This document shows positions 1-7,954 of a stretch of DNA of 64,000 nt, one piece after another. The DNA is taken from the NCBI GenBank assembly GCA_900468805.1, contig UEIF01000056.1:50883-114882 (forward strand), written 5' to 3'. This stretch comes from Hyphomicrobiales bacterium. Its GTDB lineage: Bacteria; Pseudomonadota; Alphaproteobacteria; Rhizobiales; Rhizobiaceae. Each line of letters starts with the position of its first letter. Position 1 is the stretch's first letter. A program made the position numbers and the translations under genes. Under the pieces are notes generated by a model. That model saw only the letters and a list, made by a program, of their open reading frames with translations, was not told where the DNA came from and ran no database searches.

Positions 1-61
1 CATCATCGTCAACCAAGATCGCGACCGGACTTTTCGACCCCTTGGAGGTGGTCACCCCCAT
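1..61 (-). CDS. Response regulator, N-terminus only (runs off left edge)
   Basis: A minus-strand gene starts at the ATG at 61-59 and leaves the window at base 1 after 20 codons. The visible peptide ends in VAILVDDD, the first beta strand and acidic pocket of a receiver domain. A GGAGG ribosome site lies at 69-73, 7 bases before the ATG. The class of output domain cannot be known. It extends the cluster of response regulators in the first 15 kb. Confidence 0.6.
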   Translation of the reverse strand, partial: MGVTTSKGSKSPVAILVDDD

Positions 62-262
62 GCATCATCCTCCAACTGCCAGCAGACATGCTGCTTCCCG
101 GAACTGCAGGAGAATACAGTCACTGACGAGGAAATTGAAGGAGGGGGTGACTAAACCAAATATATATGGCGCGGCGCATTTTTTTATGTCTGATTTTTTT
201 GCAGCATCTGCTTCTGCTTTCAAAAATGAAGGAAGCCCTGCTGAAATACGCCTCGATTTCGG

Positions 263-538
263 CTAACGAGACGCAACCTTGAATGCCGTCGGCCGATGCT
301 CGAGTGATACCGCGAGCGTTTCGCCATTCGCGACAAAATAAGCGACCGTCGGGTCTGCCTGCGATGACGAGGAGGCGGCGAGCGGCACATAGATTTTTGT
401 GGACGCCTTGGGTGCAAATGTCGCGCCGTAGCCGAGATACGCCAGTATTCCCGTGATCAGGCAGCCGATGACCAAGAGCGGAAACCTCGGTATCTCAAGA
501 GGTCTGTACTGAGAGCTTGGGTCATGCCGCATGATCAT
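263..538 (-). CDS. Small hypothetical membrane protein
   Basis: A 91-residue protein with one hydrophobic segment at about residues 19-42 (PLLVIGCLITGILAYLGYG region), a short basic cytoplasmic N-terminus and a polar C-terminus. An internal Met at residue 3 is an equally good start. I do not recognise the family. It lies alone between the left-edge receiver gene and the first full response regulator; the single membrane anchor is the only functional hint. Confidence 0.45.
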   Translation of the reverse strand: MIMRHDPSSQYRPLEIPRFPLLVIGCLITGILAYLGYGATFAPKASTKIYVPLAASSSSQADPTVAYFVANGETLAVSLEHRPTAFKVASR

Positions 539-958
539 CGCCTTCGACCGATTTTCGACATCATCAGCTTACAGACGGTTTGCTGCCTGAGGAGCTATAC
601 GAAGGTGTGCGCGGGGGCAACGAAGGTGTGCCTTGCGGCGGCTGTGTGTGGAGTGCATCCAGCCTGGAGCACCTGTCGCAGCTGGCGGAACTACCTGGTT
701 GCAATTACGAGAGAATTTGATGGAACTCTGGACCGGTCTCGCCGCCCAACCTACACCCTTGGCGTATTTTTGTGAGGGGTTCCACGTGTTAGGGTGGTGA
801 AGAGGCCGCCATGCCGCCAAATGCAATTCCGGCGTGGACTTGGCTGATGGGGATCCCTTCATGAATGCCGCGGAACGAGGCAGTGTTGAACTCAGGCTTG
901 GCCGTGGTGTGGCAGTAAGGAAGATGCGCAAAACCGTCGTTTGGAGGCGCAGAAAGCC
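539..958. other. Intergenic region before the first full response regulator
   Basis: No convincing gene. A 12-base direct repeat (ACGAAGGTGTGC) occurs at 599-610 and 620-631. Short coding-like stretches on the plus strand are broken by stops and lack starts. The right end carries the AAAC-N4-GTTT palindrome described at 929-944. Confidence 0.4.
929..944. promoter_or_regulatory. AAAC-N4-GTTT palindrome (candidate response-regulator box)
   Basis: CAAAACCGTCGTTTGG; both half-sites are perfect (AAAC 931-934, GTTT 939-942). It overlaps the ribosome site of the 959 gene, so it would act as an autoregulatory repressor site or be fortuitous. Confidence 0.4.
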
Positions 959-1606
959 ATGACGTTCGATCAAGTCAGTACGAGGGACGAGCCGGTTGTC
1001 TGTATCGTCGATGACGAAGGCCCTGTCAGGGCGTCGTTGGTGGACCTTTTCGAGTCGGTGGCGATGAAAGCTATCGCATTCGAGAGCGCTTCGGATTTTC
1101 TGGAGCGCTGCGATATGGGGCAGGCAGGTTGCATTCTTCTGGATGTGCGGATGCCCGGCATCAGCGGCCTGGATTTCCAGGATCAGCTCGCTGCGGCCGG
1201 AAACACCATGCCGATCATCTTCATGTCGGGTCACGGAAGTGTTCCCTTGACCGTCAAGGCCATGAAAGCGGGAGCAACGGATTTTCTGATCAAGCCGTTT
1301 GCCGGCAGCGCCGTGATCGCCGCAGTCGGAGAGGCGATCAGGCGGGATACTGAGAACCGGAAAGAGGCCGCTGCACGCAACCAGCTGGAAAATTGTGAAG
1401 CCAAGCTTACCCCGCGCGAGCGGGAGGTTCTGGGCTATGTGGCTGCCGGGTTGATGAACAAGCAGATCGCGCATGAGATGCAGATCAGTGAAATCATGGT
1501 GAAACTGCATCGCGGGCGAATGATGAGAAAGATGCAGGCGGGTTCCCTTGCGGAACTCGTCCGCAAATTTGACATGTTGAAACCGGATCTGAAACTGTAT
1601 CAGTAA
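959..1606 (+). CDS. FixJ/StyR-type response regulator
   Basis: A 215-residue two-domain regulator. Receiver residues 13-125: acidic pair D18/D19, phospho-acceptor D62 in LDVRMPG, Ser90, Lys112. The C-terminal LuxR/FixJ-type helix-turn-helix (about 145-205) starts LTPREREVLG and holds GLMNKQIA, as in the StyR/TodT/NodW group. The start is the ATG at 959, 11 bases after GGAGG (943-947); a TTG at 941 is in frame but overlaps that ribosome site. A single-domain receiver follows 51 bases downstream, and a kinase is convergent beyond that. The protein closely resembles the 6179 regulator, including the end DIYQ/KLYQ, so the two are duplicates. Confidence 0.93.
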   Translation: MTFDQVSTRDEPVVCIVDDEGPVRASLVDLFESVAMKAIAFESASDFLERCDMGQAGCILLDVRMPGISGLDFQDQLAAAGNTMPIIFMSGHGSVPLTVKAMKAGATDFLIKPFAGSAVIAAVGEAIRRDTENRKEAAARNQLENCEAKLTPREREVLGYVAAGLMNKQIAHEMQISEIMVKLHRGRMMRKMQAGSLAELVRKFDMLKPDLKLYQ

Positions 1607-1657
1607 CCTGCGTGGCGCCTAGCTCATTGCCCGAAAAAGAAGAATTGTGCTGACGCA

Positions 1658-2044
1658 ATGGCAAGTTTCCCCAATAAGACCGTCGCTGTCATCGATGATC
1701 ATCGCTATCTCAGAGAATCCCTTAAGGATTTGCTCGAGGCGGCTGGCTATGAAAGTGAGCTTTACGACTCCGCCGAAACATTCATCAACGAAAAAGGTTA
1801 TTCGCTCGTCGATTGCATTCTTGCCGACGTCAGAATGCCGGGAATGTCGGGCGTCGAGATGCTCCAGGCATTGAGCAGGATGCCATCGCACCCGCCGGTC
1901 ATCATCATGACCGCTCATGGGGACAAGGACGTCGAGGCAGCCGTTTTTCAGGCAGGCGCAATCGCCTTTCTGAGGAAGCCCGTCAATGCCGATTTGCTCA
2001 TGTCGTGGCTGGAACGGGCGATCAGCGATTATCGCGGCGACTAG
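1658..2044 (+). CDS. Single-domain response regulator (receiver only)
   Basis: A 128-residue receiver with no output domain: D13/D14, phospho-acceptor D57 (ILADVRMPG), Thr85, Lys107 followed by cis-Pro. Single receivers usually act as phosphate sinks or by protein-protein contact. It follows the 959 regulator by 51 bases and is probably co-transcribed with it. It is convergent with the kinase at 2153-3688. A frameshifted homologue lies at 6883-7277 behind the second FixJ-type gene, and another intact one at 14762-15133. Confidence 0.9.
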   Translation: MASFPNKTVAVIDDHRYLRESLKDLLEAAGYESELYDSAETFINEKGYSLVDCILADVRMPGMSGVEMLQALSRMPSHPPVIIMTAHGDKDVEAAVFQAGAIAFLRKPVNADLLMSWLERAISDYRGD

Positions 2045-2152
2045 GGCGATTCAGCAAAACCTTGCAGCGGCCTTGCGTCCGGAATTGCGTGAAACAAAGC
2101 GATAGAGCATTCCGTAAAAACGGAACTGCTCCAACCGCCGCGGCCGCCGCCG

Positions 2153-3688
2153 TCACGCGTGAGCGATCTGTTCCATTTCAACCGGCAGTGTGAAGATGAA
2201 CCTCGCTCCGTGTGGATCGGCCTGCTCCACGCTTAACCGTCCGCCATGGGATTCGACGATGGAGCGGCTGATCGCCAGCCCCATTCCCATCCCCTGGCCC
2301 TTCGTCGTGAAGAAGGGCTCGAATATTCTGTCGGGAAATTCGACGCCCGGCCCGCGATCGCTGATCTCGATCTGCACGGCATCTGTCGCACGGCGGGCAC
2401 GAATGTGCAGAATGCGGTCATCGCCAGCAGAATCCATGGCCTCAAGGCCATTGCGAATGAGATTGATCAGGACCTGTTGAACCTGAACCCGATCGAAGGC
2501 AATCGGTGGAAGATCACGCTCAAGCTCGATATCCATGCGCACGCGCCGCCGCATCGCCTCCTCGGCCATGAGGTCTCGCGCTTCCCTGACCACGTTGTCG
2601 AGTGCGGTATAATTCCTCGACGTTTCGGAGCGTTTGAACAAAGCGCGGATGCGGCCGATGACTTCGACGGCGGAATGGGCGCTTGCCGAGATGCGCTCGA
2701 CTGCTTTCTGCGCCCGTTCGATATTGGGCGGTTCCGCCGAAAGCCAGCGCTGGCTGACATCCGTGCTTGATATGACGGCTGCGAGCGGCTGACTGATCTC
2801 ATGGGCGATCGAGGCGGAAAGCTCGGCGAGGCTCGCCGCCTGGCTTGCGCGCGCAAGATTCTGCTGGGCGAGGCTCAAAGCCTCCTGCACGCGCACCTGA
2901 TCGTCGACATCGATGGAAAGGCCGTACCATTCCACGATGGAGCCGTTTTGATCGCGAAGAGGCTCGAACCTGCCCTCCGTCCAGTGGAACATACCGTCCG
3001 CTCCGCGCCGTCTGTACCGCATGACGAAAGGTTCGCCCGCCCGGATGCAATGCGCGGCCCTGCGCTGCACCTCCGGACTATCCTCGGGATGGACAAGTTC
3101 TTGCGCCGCCCGCGCAAATTCCGCGAAATTCGCTTTGGAAAGGCCCAATTCCTGCATATAGCGCCTGCTGACGTAGGAAAGCTCGCCCACAGGAGTCCAG
3201 CTGCAGATATGGACCGGCAAAGCGTCGATGAGCCGTTGAAGGTGTCGTTCACTGCGCTGCAGCGCCTCTTCGGCATGAACCTGATCGTCAATATCGTGGC
3301 AGAGGCCATGCCATTGAATAATCCGTCCATGCCTGTCTTTTACCGAGTCCGCACGGCTCGACATCCAGTAATAGACACCGTCATGGCGGCGCAGGCGATA
3401 TCGCGTGGAAAAGCTGTCGCCGGTGGCGAAACAATGATCCAGCGCGTCCCTGAACCCTTCGGCGTCATCGGGATGGATCGCCATTTCGATCATCGCATCA
3501 AGCCGGCTCATGCCTGGTTGCTGGATATCGGCGATATCCCGGCCGAGGTAATCGACCATCTGTTTGTTGAAGAAGATCGGTTCCCCGTCTGCCGTCAGTC
3601 GCCAGATGTGAGACGGCACCCTGTCGACGAGTTCGGAAAGGGCCCGTTCCCGCTTACGCAGTGCCCTGACGGCCCGACTGACGATCAT
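2153..3688 (-). CDS. Soluble PAS-PAS sensor histidine kinase
   Basis: A 511-residue kinase without membrane segments. PAS/PAC repeats lie at about 18-135 and 150-265. The dimerisation/phospho-acceptor region has His296 in SIAHEISQPLAAV. The ATPase domain follows, with N box (Asn413), G1 box DRGPG (444-448), FF box and GMGMGLA (about 466-472). Such kinases sense by cofactor or ligand in PAS and act in the cytoplasm. Start: ATG at 3688, with AGGAG 6-7 bases upstream. It is convergent with the response-regulator pair 959-2044 and is their most obvious partner; this pairing is inference. Confidence 0.92.
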   Translation of the reverse strand: MIVSRAVRALRKRERALSELVDRVPSHIWRLTADGEPIFFNKQMVDYLGRDIADIQQPGMSRLDAMIEMAIHPDDAEGFRDALDHCFATGDSFSTRYRLRRHDGVYYWMSSRADSVKDRHGRIIQWHGLCHDIDDQVHAEEALQRSERHLQRLIDALPVHICSWTPVGELSYVSRRYMQELGLSKANFAEFARAAQELVHPEDSPEVQRRAAHCIRAGEPFVMRYRRRGADGMFHWTEGRFEPLRDQNGSIVEWYGLSIDVDDQVRVQEALSLAQQNLARASQAASLAELSASIAHEISQPLAAVISSTDVSQRWLSAEPPNIERAQKAVERISASAHSAVEVIGRIRALFKRSETSRNYTALDNVVREARDLMAEEAMRRRVRMDIELERDLPPIAFDRVQVQQVLINLIRNGLEAMDSAGDDRILHIRARRATDAVQIEISDRGPGVEFPDRIFEPFFTTKGQGMGMGLAISRSIVESHGGRLSVEQADPHGARFIFTLPVEMEQIAHA

Positions 3689-3824
3689 CCGCTGCTCCTG
3701 ACGACAAATTTGCGCCTCATCAGGCAGAAATGCCTGCAGCAGGATTTATCCTACGATACAGCGGAAAACGAAAGCAATTCATGCGGGAACGATGCGTCAT
3801 GGCTGTTGATCGCTGCCGCCCCGC

Positions 3825-3968
3825 CTAGAGGTCGTCGCGCCGGATGACGAACTGGACGCGTGCGCCGGCAAAGCGGATCTCGTGATAGACGATCGGCCGC
3901 GCTTCCGTATCGAGATTGACGCTTTCGACTGCCTGGGATTCTCTATGTCGTCGGGCGACGGCGGCGGC
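3825..3968 (-). pseudogene. Coding-like fragment without start codon
   Basis: A 47-codon open frame with GC-rich third positions typical of this genome, ending VQFVIRRDDL-stop at 3825-3827. It is closed upstream by a stop at 3969-3971 and has no ATG, GTG or TTG start. A +1 shift would join it to the short frame starting MSRRRR at 3971. It is probably the 3' remnant of a lost gene or a frameshifted small gene. I do not recognise the product. Confidence 0.35.
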
Positions 3969-3971
3969 TCA

Positions 3972-3990
3972 TTTGCCTGTTTCAGGCAAA
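3972..3990. repeat. Inverted repeat TTTGCCTG-N3-CAGGCAAA
   Basis: A perfect 8-base inverted repeat around a 3-base centre, about 80 bases before the SDR start. It could be an operator or a small hairpin. No T-run follows. Confidence 0.35.
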
Positions 3991-4066
3991 GTTCCTTGTC
4001 CTGAGGACCAGCTAATTGCGGCCGATGCAACTGTTTATCTCCTTCGCATCAACAAGGAGAATTCAG

Positions 4067-4813
4067 ATGCCAAGTCTAATGAATAAAGTGGCCGTCATAA
4101 CAGGTGGCAATAGCGGAATAGGGAAAGCGACAGCGCGTCTTTTCGCAGAAGAGGGGGCGAAGGTTGTCATCACCGGACGCCGCCAGGATGTCGTCGACGA
4201 AGCGATCCAAGAGATTGGCCACGGGGCAATCGGAATTTGCGGCGACGTCGCCAGCATCGATTATCACCGCCGGCTCGCGGCGGAGGTAACGGAGCGCTTT
4301 GGTGCGATTGATGTCTATATGGCCAATGCCGGTATCATCAATCTTGCCGCTTCGGAGGCCGTTAGCGAAGCCGAATACGACCAGCATTTTGCGGTCAATA
4401 CGCGCGGTGTCTTCTTCGGTGTTCAGGCAATCGCCCCGCATATCCGCGATGGTGGGAATATCATCGTCACGAGTTCTCTGGCCGGCACGAAGGTTTTGCC
4501 GAACCACACGGTTTATGCTGGCACCAAGGCTGCACTCGCCGCATTTGCCCGCAATTGGGCGATCGAATTCAGGTCGCGCCGGATCCGCGTCAACATTCTC
4601 AGCCCCGGTCCCGTTGAGACTGAGATCCTGGGGAAACTTGGCGTCAGCGAAAGCAACCGCCCGCAATTTGAGCAGCAGATGGCGGAGCTGATTCCGGCAG
4701 GACGTCTCGGACGTCCCGAAGAACTGGCTCAGGCCGCACTCTTTCTTGCTTCGGCGGGTACTTTCGTCAACGGGATCGAGCTTCATGTCGACGGCGGCAT
4801 GTGCGTCGCCTAA
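4067..4813 (+). CDS. SDR-family oxidoreductase
   Basis: A 248-residue classical short-chain dehydrogenase/reductase. The NAD(P)-binding motif is TGGNSGIG near residues 11-18, then NAG (about 90), catalytic Ser in VTSSLAG and the YAGTK Tyr-Lys pair, with the usual PG segment and C-terminal DGG. The ATG at 4067 follows AAGGAG closely; an upstream TTG (4016) has no ribosome site. The substrate cannot be told. It stands alone within the regulator island and fits the stress/detoxification character of its neighbours. Confidence 0.9.
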   Translation: MPSLMNKVAVITGGNSGIGKATARLFAEEGAKVVITGRRQDVVDEAIQEIGHGAIGICGDVASIDYHRRLAAEVTERFGAIDVYMANAGIINLAASEAVSEAEYDQHFAVNTRGVFFGVQAIAPHIRDGGNIIVTSSLAGTKVLPNHTVYAGTKAALAAFARNWAIEFRSRRIRVNILSPGPVETEILGKLGVSESNRPQFEQQMAELIPAGRLGRPEELAQAALFLASAGTFVNGIELHVDGGMCVA

Positions 4814-5200
4814 CCCCTGAGGGCCGTTGGAGTTTTGCGTGGCCGGTTTGCAATGGCCGCCACGCGACCATTTGCTCAGATCAACCCGTCGATCGATCGC
4901 CAGCGCGGTCCGCCCGGAGGGCCGTGTTTCAGCCGCTGAGGTGGAGTTTCCCGGCGCCGGCCGGCTTCCACAGTATGGTTTCTCCCGGGTCAGAATTGTT
5001 CGGAAGACATTAGAACTGAGGTTTGGGTTGCCGTAGCGCAGTTGGCCAGTACAAGAATCCTACCTGTTTATTGACCGGCCCCGGGCCCGGCCTGTTGAAA
5101 CGCCTTCCGTCAGCTGCTCGCGCTCGTTGAACAAAAAGTGAGTGGACATGTGAGTCGCGTCATATTAAATTGTGCGCAATTCAAAAAAGGAGACCAACCC
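4814..5200. other. Intergenic region
   Basis: No gene supported. It carries a degenerate AAAC-N4-GTTT box at 5012-5026, about 175 bases before the hydrolase start. Confidence 0.4.
5012..5026. promoter_or_regulatory. AAAC-N4-GTTT-like box (one mismatch)
   Basis: AGAACTGAGGTTTGG: left half GAAC instead of AAAC, right half perfect and extended by GG as in several sister sites. It lies upstream of the exported hydrolase. Confidence 0.3.
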
Positions 5201-5980
5201 ATGAATGGAATTCTGAAATCCGTATTCGCGCTCGGCGCACTGGCAGCTCTTGCCGCTCCTGCTGCCGCTGAATCTGCAAAGCCGACGGTGGTGCTTGTGC
5301 ACGGCGCCTTTGCCGATGCATCGAGCTGGAACGATGTGATCGCTCGTCTGGAAAAGGATGGTTATCCGGTTGTCGCGGTGGCTAATCCGCTGCGCAGTGT
5401 AAAGTCGGATGGCCATTATGTCGGCCGCGTCGTGGCCGGCATCAAGACGCCGGTCGTTCTCGTCGGCCATTCCTACGGCGGCTCGGTCATCAGCGAGGCC
5501 GCTGCGGAGACGAAGAATGTCGAGGCGCTGGTCTATGTGGCTGCCTTTGCCCCTGAAAGGGGTGAGTCCGCAGCCGACCTCTCGGGCAAGTTCCCCGGCA
5601 GCACTCTGGCGCCGACACTTGCCGCGCCGGTGGCATTGGAAAATGGTGGGAAGGATCTGTATATCCAGCAGGACAAGTTTCATGAGCAGTTTGCTGCCGA
5701 TGTCCCGGCAAAGACGGCAAAACTGATGGCAGCAACCCAGCGCCCGATTACCGAGGCGGCCTTGACCGAAGGTGCGCCTGGTGCGGCATGGCAGAACATT
5801 CCGTCCTGGTTCATCTACGGCGACGCCGACAAGAACATCCCCGCCAAGGCTCTCGGCTGGATGGCGGAGCGTGCCCATTCCAAGGAGACCGTCGTGGTCA
5901 AGGGGGCCTCCCATGTCGTGATGGTTTCTCATCCCGACAAGGTTGTGAAGATCATCGAAGACGCAGCCTCTGCCAAGTAA
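5201..5980 (+). CDS. Exported alpha/beta hydrolase
   Basis: A 259-residue protein with a signal peptide (about 1-24, AAPAAAESA cleavage region), so it is probably periplasmic. Alpha/beta hydrolase fold: HGAF oxyanion strand near residue 34, nucleophile Ser91 in GHSYGG, acid in YGDAD (about 212) and His238 in GASHVV. It resembles the family of small esterase-like hydrolases whose substrates are rarely known. Start: ATG at 5201, 6 bases after AGGAGA. The next gene (6179) is about 200 bases downstream, so it is probably monocistronic. Confidence 0.9.
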   Translation: MNGILKSVFALGALAALAAPAAAESAKPTVVLVHGAFADASSWNDVIARLEKDGYPVVAVANPLRSVKSDGHYVGRVVAGIKTPVVLVGHSYGGSVISEAAAETKNVEALVYVAAFAPERGESAADLSGKFPGSTLAPTLAAPVALENGGKDLYIQQDKFHEQFAADVPAKTAKLMAATQRPITEAALTEGAPGAAWQNIPSWFIYGDADKNIPAKALGWMAERAHSKETVVVKGASHVVMVSHPDKVVKIIEDAASAK

Positions 5981-6178
5981 GCCAAACTGTGGCGGCATGA
6001 TCTTTCTGCCGCCACGTTCTCCCCGTGGTCTTCTGGAATGAGCTCCATCCCGGAAAGGCGGCCCAATTGCCATGATGGCACGGCTGACGTTGTAAACAAT
6101 CTGAAATTGTGTAGCTTGATCCGGCCGAGGCGTTTCATGTTCGCCTTCGCAAGCTGGGGTTCTGGAAGCTACATACCG

Positions 6179-6823
6179 ATGCCCGATGAGCAGCTGGAGC
6201 AAGATATCCCGACGGTCTGCATCGTTGACGATGAGGCGTCCATACGCGCATCTCTTGTCGATCTCTTTGAATCGGCGGGCATGCGGGCAGTCGCGTACCA
6301 AAGTGCCGATGATTTCCTTGATCGCGCCGATCTTTCTCAGGCTGGATGTATTCTGCTCGACGTTCATATGCCCGGCCTCAACGGGCTCGATCTTCAGTCT
6401 AGACTGGCAGCGGCGGGGTGTTTCATGCCCATCGTGTTCATGACGGGTCGCGGTACGGTTTCCATGAGCGTCCAGGCCATGAAGGCCGGTGCCAGCGACT
6501 TTTTGCTGAAGCCGTTCGAAAACGCCGAACTGATGGAGGCTACACGCGAGGCTATCACCAGGAATATCGAAAGACGCGAAGCTGCTGCAACTTATGATGC
6601 CATCTGCGCGACTGCCAAGACCTTAACGCCGCCCGAGCGGGCAGTCATGAAATATGTGGGCGAGGGGCTTATGAACAAGCAGATCGCCCATCAGATGCAG
6701 ATTGGCGAAACGATGGTGAAGCTCCATCGCCGGCAAATGATGAAGAAGATGCAGGTCGGCTCGCTGGCCGAGCTGGTGAAAAAACTCGACATGGTTGCGG
6801 GCAGGTTCGACATCTATCAGTAG
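6179..6823 (+). CDS. FixJ/StyR-type response regulator (second copy)
   Basis: A 214-residue paralogue of the 959 protein. Receiver with D17/D18 and phospho-acceptor D61 in LLDVHMPG, Thr in FMTGRG, Lys in LLKPFE; C-terminal helix-turn-helix with LTPPERAVMKYVGEGLMNKQIA. I place the start at ATG 6179, 10 bases after GGAAG (6164-6168); a longer in-frame start at 6038 would add 47 residues outside the family consensus. As at 959, a receiver gene follows (6883), but here it is broken. Confidence 0.9.
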   Translation: MPDEQLEQDIPTVCIVDDEASIRASLVDLFESAGMRAVAYQSADDFLDRADLSQAGCILLDVHMPGLNGLDLQSRLAAAGCFMPIVFMTGRGTVSMSVQAMKAGASDFLLKPFENAELMEATREAITRNIERREAAATYDAICATAKTLTPPERAVMKYVGEGLMNKQIAHQMQIGETMVKLHRRQMMKKMQVGSLAELVKKLDMVAGRFDIYQ

Positions 6824-6882
6824 AACAAGTCCGATTCCGGCCGTTACAGCAGAAATCTCCTCTGGAGAGATCGCAGAGGCCC

Positions 6883-7277
6883 ATGGCCGCATTGAATACA
6901 AAAAACACCGCCATTGTCGATGACAACAGGCGTCTGCGAGCGCCGATCAAAGATCCTCTCGAAAAAGAGGGTTTTGCCAGCGAGTGCTACAGTCGCGCCG
7001 AAGACTTCCTGCTGCAAGAGGGCTATCTCCCTCCCGATTGTATCCTGGCCGATGTCAGAATGACGGCGTGTCTGGCATCGAAATGTTGCGTATCCTCAAG
7101 CATAGGGACGTTTGCCCGCCAATCCTGATCACGACGTCCTGCTCGGACGCGCAGATCGAGTCCGCCGTGTTACAGAGCGGAGCTGCGGCCTTTGTCGGTA
7201 AGTTGATCGATAGCGGGCGGCTTCTCTCATGCCGCGAGCTGATCGTGTTTCAGCTTCCAACCACGATATCCCATTGA
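6883..7277 (+). pseudogene. Frameshifted single-domain receiver
   Basis: The first 60 codons (MAALNTKN... to ILADVRM) are homologous to the 1658 receiver. At about 7060 one base is missing where ATG-CCG-GGC would encode MPG, and the homologous sequence continues in the next frame (SGIEML, ILITTS, AAAFVGK) to about 7277. Other key positions also look relaxed: Pro replaces conserved residues in the first helix, and the post-Lys Pro is lost. It is 59 bases downstream of the second FixJ-type gene, mirroring the intact pair 959/1658. A sequencing error could mimic the shift, but the extra substitutions favour decay. Confidence 0.75.
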
Positions 7278-7333
7278 AATAGCTTTTTTCTTAGGCCGAC
7301 GGCGGTGTTTCGACCGCTATCGCGACCTGCTCC

Positions 7334-7348
7334 CCAACCTTGGTTTGG
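7334..7348. promoter_or_regulatory. AAAC-N4-GTTT-like box
   Basis: CCAACCTTGGTTTGG: left half CAAC, right half perfect with GG. It is about 60 bases before the start of the membrane-protein gene at 7408, a typical activator position. Confidence 0.4.
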
Positions 7349-7407
7349 GAAGTAAGCGTTGGCCTTGGATGTTAATTTTGAGGCCCGCTTATCCTTCGGA
7401 GGTTACG

Positions 7408-7848
7408 ATGCAGGTCACGAAGTTCATTGTCTACGGCATGGTCGGTTTTAACGTACTGCTTGCCGGCTGGTTGGCCCTTTACATGCTCTACGATCCAGAG
7501 AGCTGGTATTATTTTGTCCCCGGCGTGACCGATACCGGAATGTTCAACCAGCATTTCATTCGCGATATCGGCATCATCCAGGGTTTCATCGCCCTTGCTT
7601 TTGCTTTTGGCGCCTGGAAGCCGAGCCGGCGGGTTGAGCTATGGGCCGGGGCAACACTCTGGCTCATCGCCCATGCTGCGTTCCATCTGTGGGAAGTCGC
7701 CGTCGGCATTTGCTCGTCGTCGGTAATCATGCGCGACTTTCCGGCGGTAAGCCTGCCCGCGATTTTTGGGATCCTTGCGACGCTTTGGGCCATTCAACAG
7801 GCCTTGGCCTCATCGAGCCGGCAGGGGGTTGTAGGAATCCGCGCCTAA
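7408..7848 (+). CDS. Four-helix membrane protein, unknown function
   Basis: A 146-residue inner-membrane protein with four predicted helices (about 5-26, 48-68, 76-100, 112-132). Start: ATG at 7408, just after CGGAGG (7397-7402). No catalytic motif is visible and I cannot assign the family with confidence; size and topology suit the DoxX-like/DUF4345-like group of small membrane proteins. It is preceded by a candidate response-regulator box and followed by a terminator, so it is a single-gene unit. Confidence 0.8.
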   Translation: MQVTKFIVYGMVGFNVLLAGWLALYMLYDPESWYYFVPGVTDTGMFNQHFIRDIGIIQGFIALAFAFGAWKPSRRVELWAGATLWLIAHAAFHLWEVAVGICSSSVIMRDFPAVSLPAIFGILATLWAIQQALASSSRQGVVGIRA

Positions 7849-7869
7849 GACAGAGGCTTCAGTCAATAG

Positions 7870-7895
7870 AAGGAGGCGCTTCGGCACCTCCTTTT
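7870..7895 (+). terminator. Rho-independent terminator
   Basis: AAGGAGG (7870-7876) pairs with CCTCCTT (7887-7893) around a TTCG-type loop and runs into a T-rich tail. It lies 22 bases after the membrane-protein stop. Confidence 0.75.
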
Positions 7896-7954
7896 CTGTC
7901 TTAGTTACACATGTCGAATTGTCGCCAAGGCGACATGGTATCTGTGCCGTCTGC

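Larger units (their letters stand above)
3689..4066. other. Intergenic region with gene fragment and hairpin
   Basis: Between the kinase and the SDR gene. It holds the coding-like fragment at 3825-3968 and a perfect inverted repeat at 3972-3990. No complete gene is seen. Confidence 0.4.

Noticed and set aside
599..631. Direct repeat ACGAAGGTGTGC
   Set aside because: Only two copies and no associated gene or mobile-element end.
569..1510. Long open frame antisense to the first FixJ-type regulator
   Set aside because: It mirrors the codon structure of the receiver and helix-turn-helix gene, has no ribosome site and gives a His/Arg-rich product unlike any family.
5031..5075. Stretch reading GCCGTAGCGCAGTTGGCCAG, resembling a tRNA D-arm
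   Set aside because: No acceptor, anticodon or T-arm can be folded from the following bases.
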